Source: Absidia repens
Lineage: Eukaryota > Mucoromycota > Mucoromycetes > Mucorales > Cunninghamellaceae
Length of the DNA stretch: 64,000 nucleotides
Reading direction: 5' to 3'
NCBI GenBank assembly: GCA_002105175.1
Contig: MCGE01000005.1
Location: forward strand, 2,040,572 to 2,104,571
Each line of letters begins with the position of its first letter. Position 1 is the first letter of the stretch. The translations under genes were made by a program, and so were the position numbers. The notes beneath the pieces were generated by a model. The model was not told the origin of the DNA and did no database searches. It saw only the letters and a list, made by a program, of their open reading frames with translations. Positions 23,834 to 36,900 of the stretch are shown one piece after another.

Positions 23834-26800
23834 ATGCAACAACCTTCACAACCTCCTATCCAACAACGACCTCCTCCGTCGCCAGGATCTACGATGAGTC
23901 CTAATGGCTATGGAAGACCTCAGATGCCTCCAGGATATCGACCAGCTGGCACACCACCCCTGACACCGCAACAACAACAACAACAACAGCAGCAGCAGCA
24001 GCACTACCATCAACAAGGCGGTGGCCAGTTTTATCGACCCTCTCCTTCTCTGACTCATCAGCAATTACCACCTGGTGCGCGACCCCATTTTTCTCCTGGA
24101 CCTCGCCCTCAACAATTACCGCCGCAACAACAGCAAAGACCGCCACCTCTGCCACAGCAACAACAACAACAACAACAACAACCATTTGGTAGACCAATTC
24201 CTCCTCAAATGGCTGGACCTCGTCCTCCATTTCCACCTGGTCCTGGACGACCTCCCATGATGCGTCCATCTGGTGCTCCTTCTTTGTCACATCAATCCTC
24301 GCCTTCACCTCAATTATCGTCCGCTGCTCCTCAAGAAGGCGGCATGACCATTGGCGGTAACATTAATAGTAGTGGCAGTGGTAGTGCTGGCGCCTCTTCT
24401 CCATCTGGGTTACCTCTTGGTCAACGTCCTCCTTCAAGTCCAGCAGCTAATGTTATGAATACGGCTACAATCACTCCAAGATCGCCTATACAACAACAGC
24501 AACAACCGCAACAACCCAGTCAGCAGCCTCAGCAACCCTCCATTCAACAACAGCAACAACCTCAGCAACCCAGTCAGCAGCCTCAGCAATCCTCCATACA
24601 ACAACAGCAACAACCTCAACAACTTAGTCAGCCGCTTCAACATCAGCAGCAACAATCTCACGCACAACAACAGTTCCAGTTGCCTTTACAGCAAGCCCAG
24701 GCTCAACTAACACCCTCTCCTACGATGGAAACTGCAGCGCCTACATCGGATCATCACAAGAAGAAGCGAATGTATCCCAAACAGGCATATGTGGATGAGT
24801 CATCTTCAGCTTCATCTGGGTATAATGCTCCTGGTGCTCCTGTTAACCAATTCAACAATGGTCAGAGTGGTTATCAACAGCCTCAACAAGCGCCATTGCA
24901 GCAGCAACAGACACAACAGCCACAACAACAACAGCAACCTCAATTCACTTCACCAATGGCACCCCAAGTACCTGTTTATAATCAACAACCTCAGATGCAA
25001 CCTCATACACAAGCTCAACAGCAATATGGTCAAGAACCTATGGATGCCGTGACTAATCAATTTGGAAATATGACCATGAACCAGGTAAAATAAACATTCC
25101 ACATTAAATGATGGACTAGGAATACTAATGCTTCGGCTACTATCATATATTTCATAGCAAACGATGCCAGCTGTACCTTTACTCGGCGCACCTCCTAATA
25201 TTGCTGAACTGTCTGGACCTGAACCAAAAATTCACCTTCCTGCCAATGTAATTAATTCAAGACTCCATCATCACTGCTTTAAAACGGAATACTAAAAATC
25301 CTTATACGTTTATTTTTACATATTAGGTTTCCATTACAAACTCGCCTTATGCCAATTGCGACTCCTCTTACAAGTGCTGTACTGTGAATGCTGTTCCTGC
25401 CACTGAAGCCCTGCTCAAGAAATCAAGATTACCTTTCGCTCTTGTTTTGGCTCCTTATCGAAGCTTGAAGGAGGATGATGTAAGTTAAAATTTCAATTGT
25501 TTAGATGGTGAAGTTGTTACGTGTATGTGTATATTAATGTCCTTCACTTCTTCTAGGAACCCGTCCCTGTTGTATCTGACAGTGTAATTGCGCGTTGTCG
25601 CCGTTGTAGAACTTATATTAATCCATTTGTCACATTTGTTGAAGGTGGTCAACGATGGAAGTGCAATATGTGCTTTTTGCTGAATGATGGTAAGAGAAGA
25701 AAAATGATCTGTAATGGAAATGAACAACTGGAAAACTAAAAATGAAGAGTGTCTGGTGGTGTTTATTCTTAGTTCCTGCTGCTTTTGATTACGACGCACA
25801 TACCCAACAACAGGCCGATCGGTGGAAGCGACCTGAATTGAACTATGGCTGCGTTGAATTTGTCGCCCCTACAGAATATATGGTCCGACCTCCTCAAGCG
25901 CCAGCATTTGTCTTTATTTTGGATGTCTCTTACTCAGCGGTGCAATCGGGTATGTTGGCAACTGCGACTCGCACGTTATTGGATACCCTTGATCGTCTGC
26001 CGAATGAAGAAAATCGAACCAATGTGGCCATAATCACCGTTGATAGTGCGCTCCACTTTTACAACTTTAGCGATGGTGTAGAAGATCCTCAGATGTTGGT
26101 GGTTGCTGATTTGGAAGATGTCTTCTTGCCTCAACCTGACAGCCTATTCGCCAACTTGACACGAAGTATGGAAGGAATCAAAACTTTGCTTGAAAAACTC
26201 CCTGATATGTTCAAGGATACTGTCAATGTCAACAATGCCTTGGGCCCTGCACTTCAAGCTGCTTTCAAGATGTTGGTAAGAAGCAAATAAATCATGGTAG
26301 ACTTTAGTCTCATATGTACACTTACATGTTGGATGCTTTTTTTTATAGTCTGCTAATGGTGGCAAGATTATTTGCTTGCAATCTACGCTTCCCAATGTTG
26401 GTACTGGTGCCCTCAAATCTCGTGAAGATGTAAAGCTTCTTGGAACTGCGAAGGTCAGTAATGGAAAAAAAATGGTGAATGATATGAAGGTAAGGTGTCG
26501 CTCACGATTTTTGTCTATGTGTTTATAGGAAACAACATTATTGAACCCCGCATCACCATTCTACAAAACTTTTGCTGTGGATTGCTCTCGGTCTCAAGTG
26601 GCATGTGATATGCTTATCTTTGGTGGTCAATATGCTGATGTAGCTACTCTCAGTGCGTGATTCGAAAAAAAAAACAATATATCTATATTTAAACACGTAT
26701 TCATATCCATGCTTTTTTTTTAAAAAAAAAACTGCTTTAGGCTGCTTACCCCACTACACTGGTGGTCAAACCTACTATTACCCTGGATTCAATGCTAGTC

Positions 26801-28278
26801 GTTCTGAAGATGCTCTCAAATTTGCCCATGAATTCTCGGAACTCTTGTCTGAACAGATCGGTCTTGAAGCCGTGATCCGTATTCGTGCCTCCCGTGGTCT
26901 GCGTATGAATGCGTTCCATGGTAACTTCTTTATCCGGTCAACCGATCTTTTGGCTCTTCCCAATGTCCCCCGTGATCAAAACTACTGTGTGGAAGTAGTG
27001 ATTGAAGATGACTTGAAAACTCCTACTGTGTGCTTCCAAACAGCTCTGTTACACACTTCATGTACGGGCGAACGTCGTATTCGAGTGGTCACTTTGTGCT
27101 TGCCGGTTAGCAATAGTATGTCGGAATTGTATGCCAGTGTCAACCAAAAGGCCGTTGCAGACTATCTTGGTACCAAAGGTAAAATGACTATAAGAGATTA
27201 AGGGTTTAAGGAGCGAAAAAGAGACGTTTGCTCACTGACATTGGTTTTTTTTATAGCTGTGGAGCGTGCTTTGACCTCAAAATTGGACGATGCTCGCGAT
27301 GCAATTGTCAACAAATTAGTGGATATGCTAGGCGTTTATAAGTCGCATGTGCTCGGATCAGCTCAAGGATCAACTCCTCAATTGACAGCTCCTGAAAATA
27401 TGAAATTGCTGCCCATCCTTGCTCTTGGTTTGATCAAACATGTAAGTTAAAAAAAAGCCAAAGAGAAAAACACATTGGTACTTGTCATGTATGAACGATG
27501 TTTAATTAGTTCACACATATATATATATACATAGGATGGACTACGTCAAAGCTCACAAATCCCAACGGATATGCGTACCAATGCTATGAATCTTTTAAGA
27601 ACAATGCCAATGCAACTTTTGCTTCCTTACATCCATCCCAATTTTTATTCACTCCACAATATGCCACCTGAAACGGGTGAAATGACTGAAAATGGCGTGA
27701 TCTTCCCACCTGCCCTCAATTTAACAGCCGAACGCATTGAAGCACATGGATGTTACTTGTTGGAAAATGGTCAGAATATCTATCTTTGGGTTGGACGTGG
27801 CGTTGTACCCCAGCTTTGTGTGGACTTGTTTGATGTCAACTCTTATGAAAGCCTTCGAGGTGGAAAGGTAAAAAAAAAAAAAAAAAAAAAAACCTCAAGA
27901 TTGTCAGTCTGGTGGGAGTTTTTAGTTTGACTTTTTTTTTTTTTCTGCATAGTACACTTTACCTGTTTTGGAAACACCGTTGAATAAAAAGGTGAACCTT
28001 TTAATTGGAAAGATCAGGGAAATGCGACGTGGCAACTATTACCCTACTCTATATCTTGTCAAGGAAGATGGTGACCCATACCTCAAAATCTGGTTTATGT
28101 CTCATTTGATAGAAGATCGTACTGAAAATGTCATGAGCTATCAACAATTCTTACAGTTTGTCAAGGATAAGGTAAAACAGCATGAACAACGAAGGAATGA
28201 TCGAATATATAAGCAAGTATTAATGCGACTTTTTTTTTTTTCTCGATGTGCTATTAGGTTGGATCAAGTTCCTTCTAG
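23834..28278 (+). CDS. SEC24: COPII coat cargo-binding subunit Sec24
   Basis: Twelve exons: 23834-25084, 25158-25247, 25327-25479, 25557-25689, 25773-26275, 26349-26453, 26529-26652, 26741-27178, 27257-27441, 27535-27867, 27953-28171 and 28258-28278. They give 1184 residues. The first about 420 are Pro/Gln-rich and disordered, with (CAA)n-coded Gln runs. The Sec23/24 zinc finger begins at CRRC (about residue 512) and closes with WKCNMC. The trunk begins [13 protein letters not shown], then the beta-sandwich, helical domain and a gelsolin-like domain (YLWVGRGV). Sec24 selects cargo at ER exit sites with Sec23. All introns join in frame; one donor is GTCAGT. The last exon codes only VGSSSF. Longer than yeast Sec24 because of the N-terminus. 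Confidence 0.96.
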
Positions 28279-28586
28279 ATTAGTTGTGTTTTATCAACCA
28301 TTATCTTCTCCCTTTTTAGTTTATATACATTTTTATTTTTATTATTCCTTCCGTTACACCCACAAATAAAAACTACACACATCTATTGAATATATTTGGT
28401 CTAAAAAGCATTTTTATTGTGAATGATAAAATATAAATGACTATCTAACGGAAGGGGGGGGGGGTATTGCACAAAGATAGGTTGGTTTTTGTTTTGAGGT
28501 GTGTTGTGTCAGAGACATTGGGTGATGAGTCACAGTGTAGTAAATGGAAGCATCATGATATGAAATAGCATAAAAAAGGTTGTTTT
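28279..28586. other. Convergent 3' ends of Sec24 and the folate gene
   Basis: The two stop codons are 308 bases apart. AATAAA near 28364 serves Sec24. A G run (about 28455-28465) occurs in the middle. No gene seen. Confidence 0.6.
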
Positions 28587-28905
28587 TTATATAATTTTAT
28601 TGCATGGGGTCAAAATATAATCTAATTGTTGATCAGTATCTTCTAAAGGGATAGCACCAATATCAACTATTTGTTCTTGTAACGCTAAGGCCACTATAAT
28701 AAAGATCAGGAGAGAAAAGGCATTAGTCTACGTAATTACTATGTCTACACATCTATTTATTATCACGATCTAATACCTGTTTTCACCATAGGTTTATTGT
28801 TTTTTGTAGCCCATTCTTGGTAATTTAGCAAATATCGATCATAGTAACCTTTGCCATGGCCAATTCTATTTTTCGCAATATCGAACGCCACACCTAATGA
28901 CAATC

Positions 28906-28953
<48 letters not shown>

Positions 28954-29639
28954 CGAGAGAAAGGAGATGATATGAGTAATGGGAACGCAGTTGACAATAG
29001 GATAGAACTGTGAATAATTTACCTGGGACCAGCATAAGGTCCAATCCATTGGCATCTAATGCTATTTTGAATGATTGATGAAATATGTGAAATATGTGCC
29101 TAAGTCAGCAACAAGATCATACAATAATATTATTTCTCTACGCAAATTCTTACCGTTTTCCCTGACCTCGTCAAGTGGAGGTTCCGGGATATCCCACTTG
29201 TTGACAGGCAGTGACAAATAATCTTCCCAGGAGGTTATCTTGACCATGTCCATAGTGGTTTTTGTACATCTTGGAATATAGCAGGTTTTATCTAGTACAA
29301 AAATGTATCGTTTCGTGACTATCCAAGAGAGAGTAATATACAGCGTACTACTATACCTGCTTGGAGTATATATTGAATCATCGTGCGTGTGTTGATTTCA
29401 CAAGTGGGCATGCTAATGTACACACTGACATTCTTACTAGTTTTGAATTCATCGAGTTCGAGCAACTGTTTGAATACTTGGTCAGCTATACAACACACCA
29501 AGAAAGTATGAGAAATGTCACAAAGTAGAGAAATGATTAACTTACATTGGGTCGTAATGGCTTCAGCTGTAACTTTTTTTAAACAAGCTGTCATTTCCTT
29601 GCGTAGAGTTTGTTTCAAAACCTTAAGACTAGTCGCCAT
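28587..29639 (-). CDS. FAU1: 5-formyltetrahydrofolate cyclo-ligase (MTHFS / Fau1)
   Basis: Six exons on the minus strand (29546-29639, 29357-29485, 29154-29291, 29023-29061, 28777-28893, 28587-28693) give 207 residues, the normal size. It starts MATSLKVLKQTLRKEM, followed by VFKQLLELDEFKTSKNVSVY and MPTCEINTRTMIQ. The signature GVAFD and RIGHGKGYYDRYL (ATP/substrate loop) is in exon 5, and the end is LDYILTPCNKII. The enzyme uses ATP to convert 5-formyl-THF to 5,10-methenyl-THF. Every intron is phase 1, a regular pattern. The intron at 28894-29022 contains a poly-T run of over 40 bases on the coding strand. Confidence 0.95.
28908..28952. repeat. Poly-A/poly-T homopolymer tract
   Basis: An uninterrupted run of about 45 A on the plus strand inside an intron of the folate cyclo-ligase gene, the longest homopolymer in the window. 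Its true length is probably poorly determined. Confidence 0.9.
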
Positions 29640-30838
29640 ACTGACTGCAATATGCTTGAGCGAAAAAGGCACAATTTACTTTAGAAAATAAAAGGAAAAA
29701 AAAGGGTAAGAATAACGGGGTTTAAACATTCTTTATTTCTTTCTGATCATCTTAGACCCAGTTATTGAATTCATATCCCCTTCAGGTTTTATTTTCGCTA
29801 CCCTTTTTTCCCTTCTCACTACTTATTATTTTCGTTACCCTTGTTTCCCTTCTCACTACTTATAATTTTAGTATCGCATCAGTATCCCTTTTACTATATT
29901 ACTTCACACCGCTTTTTTATTTTATTATCGTTCCATTTTATTTTCTTCCTACCGTTTGCTAATAAACAATAAAAAAGATCTTTGTAACAATTTGTATGTA
30001 TATATGCTGTGTAGTGATGTGAATTGTGTGTGCGTATGTGAGTATTGTTTATTCATACTGTGTGGTCCTCAGCTTAAAGATATATGACAAGTAATGCCAT
30101 GTATAATCGTGAATTGGACGGTTTAAATTTTTGTGCTTTTGTTGTATTTTTAAATGAAATAAGACGTGATATCAAGTATTGTGAAATTTTTGGATGATTC
30201 TTTATTTCCATTCAAACGCATTGTCTTATTTATAATAATGTGTCGGTATGTGTGTATGTCAAAATCGATGATGATGAATATGGTAGGAGCTTGTGTAGAG
30301 GGTGATTCGGGATCTGAATTACGGATTGTGGGACCGCATGGGCGTGAATTAGGATATAAGAATAAGTGTACGGATAGATGGATGGTAGGTGTATGTATGT
30401 GTTGGTATACAACACTGGCTTTTTTGAAGAGTACGTGCGAAAGTTGTCCGTGTCCCTACCAGCCCCCATCTTTTTTACTGCTATGCTCTCTATTGTCACA
30501 TCTTATCTCCACCTTAGCAAAGTTGTTATTATCAAATCCATAAACAGATAGATTTTATTATATCCTCACACACTGTAGAAAAAACATATAAACACCATGC
30601 ATTTTTTATACCAAGTAAACGCTCTGGCCTCCGCTGGAGCTTTTGGAAATCTTTCGATTTATTGGGTGTCAGGGTTTTTTATTAAAAGTATGGGTTTTGA
30701 AAGGCCTCCGTCATTTCGCACTGTGGAGGGCAACCTCTTAGGGCTCAAACGTCGTGCTCAGCACATCATCAATTCGTATTTTTTGTGCGTTGAAAAACAA
30801 ATATAGGATGATGCTCAGGTGTGAAAAAAGTCGATTCA
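29640..30838. other. Intergenic region, no gene seen
   Basis: Upstream of the folate gene. A near-duplicate CTTTTTTCCCTTCTCACTACTTAT block occurs at about 29800 and 29839. Open frames at 30166-30543 (+) and 30230-30499 (-) overlap on opposite strands and show no domain, so I do not call either. Confidence 0.4.
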
Positions 30839-31165
30839 GACTCCGCACACATGATTTCTATTTTTTTTTCTCTCTCTCTCTATTCCTTTCTTTCTTCTTT
30901 TCTCCCTTCATGAAAATCCGAATGATATGATGGCAAGCCTCATTGGGGTACTGGTGATGTAGGATTAGTGGTATAAGTTAGAGCTTGAGTTAGAAGCATT
31001 TTTTAAAAATGCAAAACAAACATCGTAGGGAAACTCTTCCATTTTGGATTCGTGATTTTCAACCTCCATTAGATTAGCCCTCATCTTAGAATAGTGCCAT
31101 TAGCTTAGGTTATTGTTAGTTGTCATAGTTTACATTGAATACATATCTGAATTAAACGTGTCTTG
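30839..31165 (+). repeat. Dispersed repeat family, copy D (diverged)
   Basis: Starts ACTCCGCACACATGATTTC, then a T/C-rich tract, GGGAAACTCTTCCATTTTGG at about 31029 and a degraded ATTAGCTTAGG...TTAGTTGTCATAG block. The GGAGCCTTCATT motif is eroded, making this the most diverged copy. Confidence 0.7.
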
Positions 31166-32516
31166 TTTTATCATTCATCCGCATGCCTTTTATTTTCTCG
31201 TTGAATGGGCATGAGTAAATCCGGTGTGTGTGTTGTGTGTGTGCGTGCGTGTGTATTTATGTGTTGGAAGAAAGGCGAGTGCTTGTGCGAGGAAAAGGCC
31301 ACTACAGAATATTTTGTCCTCTGTCTCCTCTGCATTTCGAAAATGAGTCAGGATTATTATAGTGTAGTAATGGTCGGATTAGTGGTCATGTTAATTATTT
31401 TGGGGCGGGATTAAATACTGGTGACTCAAAAGGAAAAGAAGGTTGCGACCATATTGATCTAGAAATGCCAGTGTACCGATATTGCAAATACAATGCAAAA
31501 AGACAGAAAATGTAAATAAGGGGTCAATAGTAATTGAGAGGTGTGTTAAAAAAAAAAAAAAAAAAAAAAAAGGACTGCAGGTATGAGTAGGTGAAGCATT
31601 TGTGAAATAAACACAAAGAGTACAAGTGATACAATTGGTTACTCTTTTTATTTAATTAATATTTAAATATGTCATATTTATATCTCTTTTCTATAGCTAA
31701 GTGAGTCATAATGAAATGATTACAAATTGAGATAATTGGGAGTGATGTTGGGGAAGTAATTTAGCGAGTGATGAAGTATTGATAAAATAAGGTATAGGGT
31801 AGTATCTTTCAAAATGTCAAAGTGAAGAAATGCAGAGCGGGGTATAAATAAATAAAGATGTGGAAGAGCGGAAATAGGTTTGGATATCACAAATATGTAC
31901 AACAAATAATACATTATAAAGTGTCTACACCATGTTGTTTTAAAATATCTTAATCACATCCCTAATAAAAGGATGATTGATTAATATCAAATAAAAGTTA
32001 TCAACATTCTCGTTATATTTTTGACTTTCTGATTTTTTTATTTCACAACAATATAACCATTAAGCCAAGTTACTTTCTACCAAAAAACCAATAATTAACA
32101 TTGTACTTTACCACTAATCCATGTATACATTCAACTATCATATGAAATGGCAATCTATCTCTTTTTTTTAAAAAAAAAAATTAAACAATTACCAAAATTA
32201 GAAATAACATTAAGGTCTTTAATTTTCCGTCCATTAAGATCTTCTAATAGTGACAATCTTCCCAAGAACGAGTACCAAACAAATATAATCATCTGCTTTA
32301 ATATATATAAAATATTTCTAATAAGGTTCATAAGTCATTAAAGATATCAAGAAATGCATACTTTCCAATCATAGACTTGATGGAATGTCAGTCAAACCAA
32401 AAAATAGCTGTAAGGAAGCGATCAGCAAAACAAAAATGGCCATTACACAGGCTTCGGAGCTTAAAGCGGTAAAAAAATTTGGACTCCGCTCGCACTGCCC
32501 CCTGGGTCATTATGGC
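31166..32516. other. AT-rich intergenic region
   Basis: No gene seen on either strand. It contains a poly-A run at about 31550-31571 and long A+T-rich stretches (31630-32450). Short ORFs here lack any motif. Confidence 0.5.
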
Positions 32517-32558
32517 AAAAGCGCGGCGTAGCCGCGCCTCTCCCGGCGCTTTTTTAGC
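32517..32558. repeat. GC-rich nested palindrome
   Basis: GCGCGGC (32521-32527), loop GTA, GCCGCGC (32531-32537) is a perfect 7-bp stem. An outer arm AAAAGCGC / GCGCTTTT (about 32517 and 32546) encloses it. It stands out sharply from the surrounding AT-rich DNA. No gene is attached. Confidence 0.8.
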
Positions 32559-32718
32559 GGATTTCTATGTTTTTTTAGCGGTATGGCGGGGTATTTCTGT
32601 GTGTGTATGGGGATATTGGATGGGGGGAAAAAAAAAAATGGTATGAGTAGAAGGAGTATGTGACTAGAAAGCGGATCCAAGCAAACGTGGATGTCCAAGT
32701 ATGTGTGTGGTTGAATGG

Positions 32719-33450
32719 TGGGCAATAATGTAGAGGCGGTTATTATGGCTGTAGGCTTTAGCTGTGAGCTTATAGGCGTAAACTTTAGAGCATTGTGCAA
32801 TTAATTGTATGAGAGATGGATGGTTGGTTTGGTGGCAAAAAATGATTGTATAATATTTCTAAAGATGCATGGAAAATTTGAAGTTGAACGGTTTCGTAGT
32901 TCGTTTTATATAAAGCGAAGAAGAGTATATTGCAGGTTAATTGGATTTTGCAGGCTGTAAAGCCAGATGGGTGTGAATTCAACCGCCGCCGCCGGCAGTC
33001 TGGATTGTTTTTTGGCTTTTTTCCTCTTTTTCTCTTTCTCTGTCTTCCCCATTTTTTTTAACAAAGTCTTTTTTTTTTTTTTTCTTCACTGTTTGGGACT
33101 CGTTGTGATCCCAGTGGTATTGGATTTCTCTTGGGACTAGTTTAAATGGGTTTCAGAAAAGCGATTGCAAGATGCATGGGGAAACCGTTTCTTTTTGGAT
33201 CTAGAGTCCGAAGTCACCATCAGTTAGCTTTTTGGAGCCTTCATTAGCTTAGTTTAGTAATAGCTTGTTTCTATCTGAATAAAACATGCCTCTTTTTGCT
33301 AGTTTGAAGTATGTCTCATTGGCCTCTCTTATGTTTTGCACAATTGATTACTTCCTTTTTCTTTCTTTTTTTTTTTTATGCTAGCAATCAAACCCCTTGA
33401 TTAGTGTTTTTGTCGCTTGCTGTGTTTCAATAAAAAACAACAAAAACTAA
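32719..33450 (+). repeat. Dispersed repeat family, copy E (long form)
   Basis: The canonical core lies at about 33160-33280 (GATTGCAAGATGCATGGGG; GGAGCCTTCATTAGCTTAGT; AATAAAACATGC). Upstream, about 300 further bases (from GGGCAATAATGTAGAGGCGG to GAATTCAACCGCCGCC, about 32720-32990) are shared, inverted, with copy H at 62.9-63.3 kb but not with copies A-D, F or G. Non-coding. Confidence 0.82.
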
Positions 33451-33942
33451 AAAAGACAGCCATATGGAGTATATAAGATACTGTTTTACAGTCGTTTCTT
33501 TACCGTTCCTTTAGTATAGTATTAAGTTTTATTCAATACCTCAGAATAGTCTCCCTCATAATACCTCCAATAGAACCTTTCCAGTTAAATTTCTTATTGG
33601 AATGAACCCCCTTCTTTAGTTTTAGTAGTAGATCAATTTTTTCGAAATGTGAAATGTTTTGAAATTGAGCATGAAAATTTGCAAGTTTACTTTTACGTTT
33701 TGCTGAACTTCACCCAAGGTGCGTCTTTTTTTTTTTTTTTTTTTGATATACAACACAAAATAAAAACAAGATAAATGGAGTATGATGAAGTCATTTTTTA
33801 TTATGTAAAAAGGTTGATATTGATATATAATAGTACTACAGTGGGCAAAAAAAAAAAAAAAAAAAAAAGAGTAATAAGGAATGAGTAGTCTAAAGGGATG
33901 AGAGATAGCATAGATAATGTATCTTTATAAAGAAAAAAAAAT
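33451..33942. other. Intergenic, homopolymer-rich 3' flank
   Basis: Holds the probable 3' UTR of the TTC39-type gene (-), with long poly-T (33727-33744) and poly-A (33847-33868) runs. A block GATCAATTTTTTCGAAATG at about 33631 resembles sequences near 51249 and 57590. No gene seen. Confidence 0.4.
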
Positions 33943-36900
33943 TCAAAGTCGCCTCCTTCCATTGGCAGATTTGCTTGATGACACGATGCCTAGTTGATCA
34001 CACTTTTCCATTGCTAAATGAATACGTCCTGCTATCCGGATTTCAAAATCATGCTTGGCACAAGAGAGAGCTAGCTGCCATAAATCCCGACTTCTTTGCT
34101 GATTTCCCAATCCCCAATACGTCACACCCGTTTCTATTTGATAGACAGCATAAGCATAATAAAATTAATTGAACTCATTCTTTTTTTTTTTTTTTTTGAG
34201 GGGAGGAAAGTTGATGATTTACCGTAATAAACAAATGGAAGTAGCCATCCTTCACTTTCTATGAGTTGTTTCTTTTCCAGGACCCATTCCAAATCGGTAA
34301 CACAATCGCTGTGCCTCGATAGTGCATTCAGTACGGCAGCCTTGAGCAGTAACAAAGTACAATAGCAGGTCATCCTTGACGTGTTTCCATTTTTTTTGTC
34401 ATAACCGTTATCGACTTTGTCTCCATCATCATCCAGTCCATATATGCCATCCAATTTGATAGGTTCGCAAGTTTCTTGAATAATTAGCAGGCAGCGTTGT
34501 AAGTGAGTATCTTCCATAGACGGGAAAGCATTCAGTAAAAGCAAAAGTTCAAGCCCAGGAAGACTGCTGTCCAAATCACGATAATTTTGATATTGATGTC
34601 TTTCAACTTTGTTTTGTACATAGTTGTCAAGTAAACTTTTGCGATGGTGTTGCTGGCGGCTGAGTAAAGGCACTTCGTCAAATGTGTCTATGGCTTCTTG
34701 TCGCTGACCTTGCATTTCATGACAGGCGCCTACAAAATACTGACAGAAGGCAGGAGACCAATCACGGGCACAGCACAGTTGTTCAAAATACGCTGCCGAG
34801 GTATCCCAATCCAGTTGCATTGCATGATTCAGTCCTACTTCATAAGCGACCGTATGTTTCATTGCTACCTCAGCCCAAGCACCACGTCTTGTTGAAGATG
34901 TCGCCATTGTAAAAGATTGTGTCGATAATCCAACATTCCTTGCCACCCTAGAGATGCGCGCCGCATAGTAGAGGAAAAAACATGATTTCGGATGAGATTT
35001 TTGCGCTGCTACCAAACATTCAATAGTAGGCTGAATAAATTCTTGAGCATATATTGATGGTACTGAGCTTGATAACAAAGAGTAATAGCTTAACAATCTA
35101 TAAAAATAAGAGAAGAATGATGAGAATGAACTACATTGTATCGTTGCTTGTTTGATTTTTTTTTCTCAAACTTACATGAGAGATCCAAAGGAAGATCTAG
35201 TATCTTTTCCAGCCATCACAGAGTTCAATAGCGTCAGCCCTAAGACTCTATCAGTCTTCCAAGCCAGACCTGAGAATATTTTTACTATCTTTTCGGGTAA
35301 AGAGGACAATAGGAGATGAAGTGTACCAACGCCAAACTGAACACCAGAAGCAGTGTCCTTATCCATCCATTTCAAAACTTGGTCACCATATTCTGGTATT
35401 CGTTCCATACTAGGTTGTAGCTAGCACAAGCTAAAAAATGAAATTAAAATTTTCGTCTTTAGTGACGGGCGCGAAAAATTCCTGTGGCCTTTTTTATATT
35501 TTACCCTTTTTGAAGTTCAATCCAGATTTCAAGTAACCAGTCATGTTTTCTTGTGCCAGTTGCAAAATCCCCATCAGCAAACAGCTTTCAGCCTTGATTA
35601 CATGAGCACGAAGGACACCACTAGATTTAAACGTCTTGACAGAAGCCATTCCATCACCATCTGTTGTACTTGCAACCAAAGAAGAGAATTGTAGCGAGAA
35701 AGTGTCATCAAATGAGCGTTTTTCCTCCGATATATCTGCCTGGGTGTTCGCAATAATGTGGGATTGAGTAAGTGAGTCCATAGCCGCGTTGACATCATCT
35801 TCGTTGTATGTCTAAAAAAAAAATGTTCAGTTCAGTTATTTGGTTGATATATTATTTATTTCGTACTTACCATCATGGCTAATTTTGTTTTTTTTAAAAA
35901 AAAAAGCATAATTATGATACATGAAAAGTCAAACACTACGATTAGTACATATTTCTAGAGTCATTTTTTTAAAGAAAAATTTCAGTGTAAATACCTTTCA
36001 AAATAACATTGACCCCAAACTAAGAGCATATAGCGGTTCACTAAAAAAAAGAAAAAAAAAAGGAGTGGGGGCAAGAGGTGAATTAAATACTGTCCTTTCT
36101 CTATAATACTATTGTTGTTGTGTTTCAAATATTACCTGTCTGCCTTCAATTTGAAAATAGACATCGCTTGGTAAACTTGTTGCCAAAAAGATAATTCATC
36201 CTTGCCGAATTGGTTGATCTATCCATAAAGAAGAGAGCGATGGTCACTAAATCATTTCTTTTTTTATGGTGGAATTTCTTACCAGCTTCTTCTTGTTCCC
36301 TGGGACTAAGGAAATTTGGTAAAATACCATTTTCCGGTTCTATGGAAGCCTTGACATCCATAGTCATAGTAGATGTAACTGTAGCGAATAACGGTGATGT
36401 AGGCGACTCCGAATAACTAGGACGTTGCTGCTGATGAAGGTGTTCCAATGGTGAAGGAGAGGGTGGCGTTGCACTCCAGCGTCTTGATGAGAAGGTTGAT
36501 CGCTTAGACGCTGTGACAGCAGCAGCAGCTTCCATTGCCGAAGATTTAGCTTCAATAACCGGTACGTATTTTGTTGTGATGATGTCCACAGGTGATGCGC
36601 CAGCGGGTTCCGCCTGAGTTGTTGCTGATGCTACCGTAGTAAATACATTCGTCACAGGTTGAGCTGATTCATGGTCAGTAATATCCGTCTGGGCCCCCGG
36701 TATGAGTTGTGCAGCACTGGTCTCCAATATATTGACTGATGATGCTTCCGCTGATAGTAAAAGATCCTTAGCGAAGGTGCTCGAGCCACGTCGTCATGTT
36801 CATCATTATCCTCGACGGAATGTTGAATATTTTCCATCACTTCAGGCTGTCCGTCGCAAACATCCACTGAATGTTGAATCGCTAGTAACATATCATCGCA

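Noticed and set aside
30166..30543. 125-residue frame on plus and 89-residue frame on minus in the same bases
   Set aside because: No domain, no splice or family pattern; opposite-strand overlap shows that openness here is not informative.
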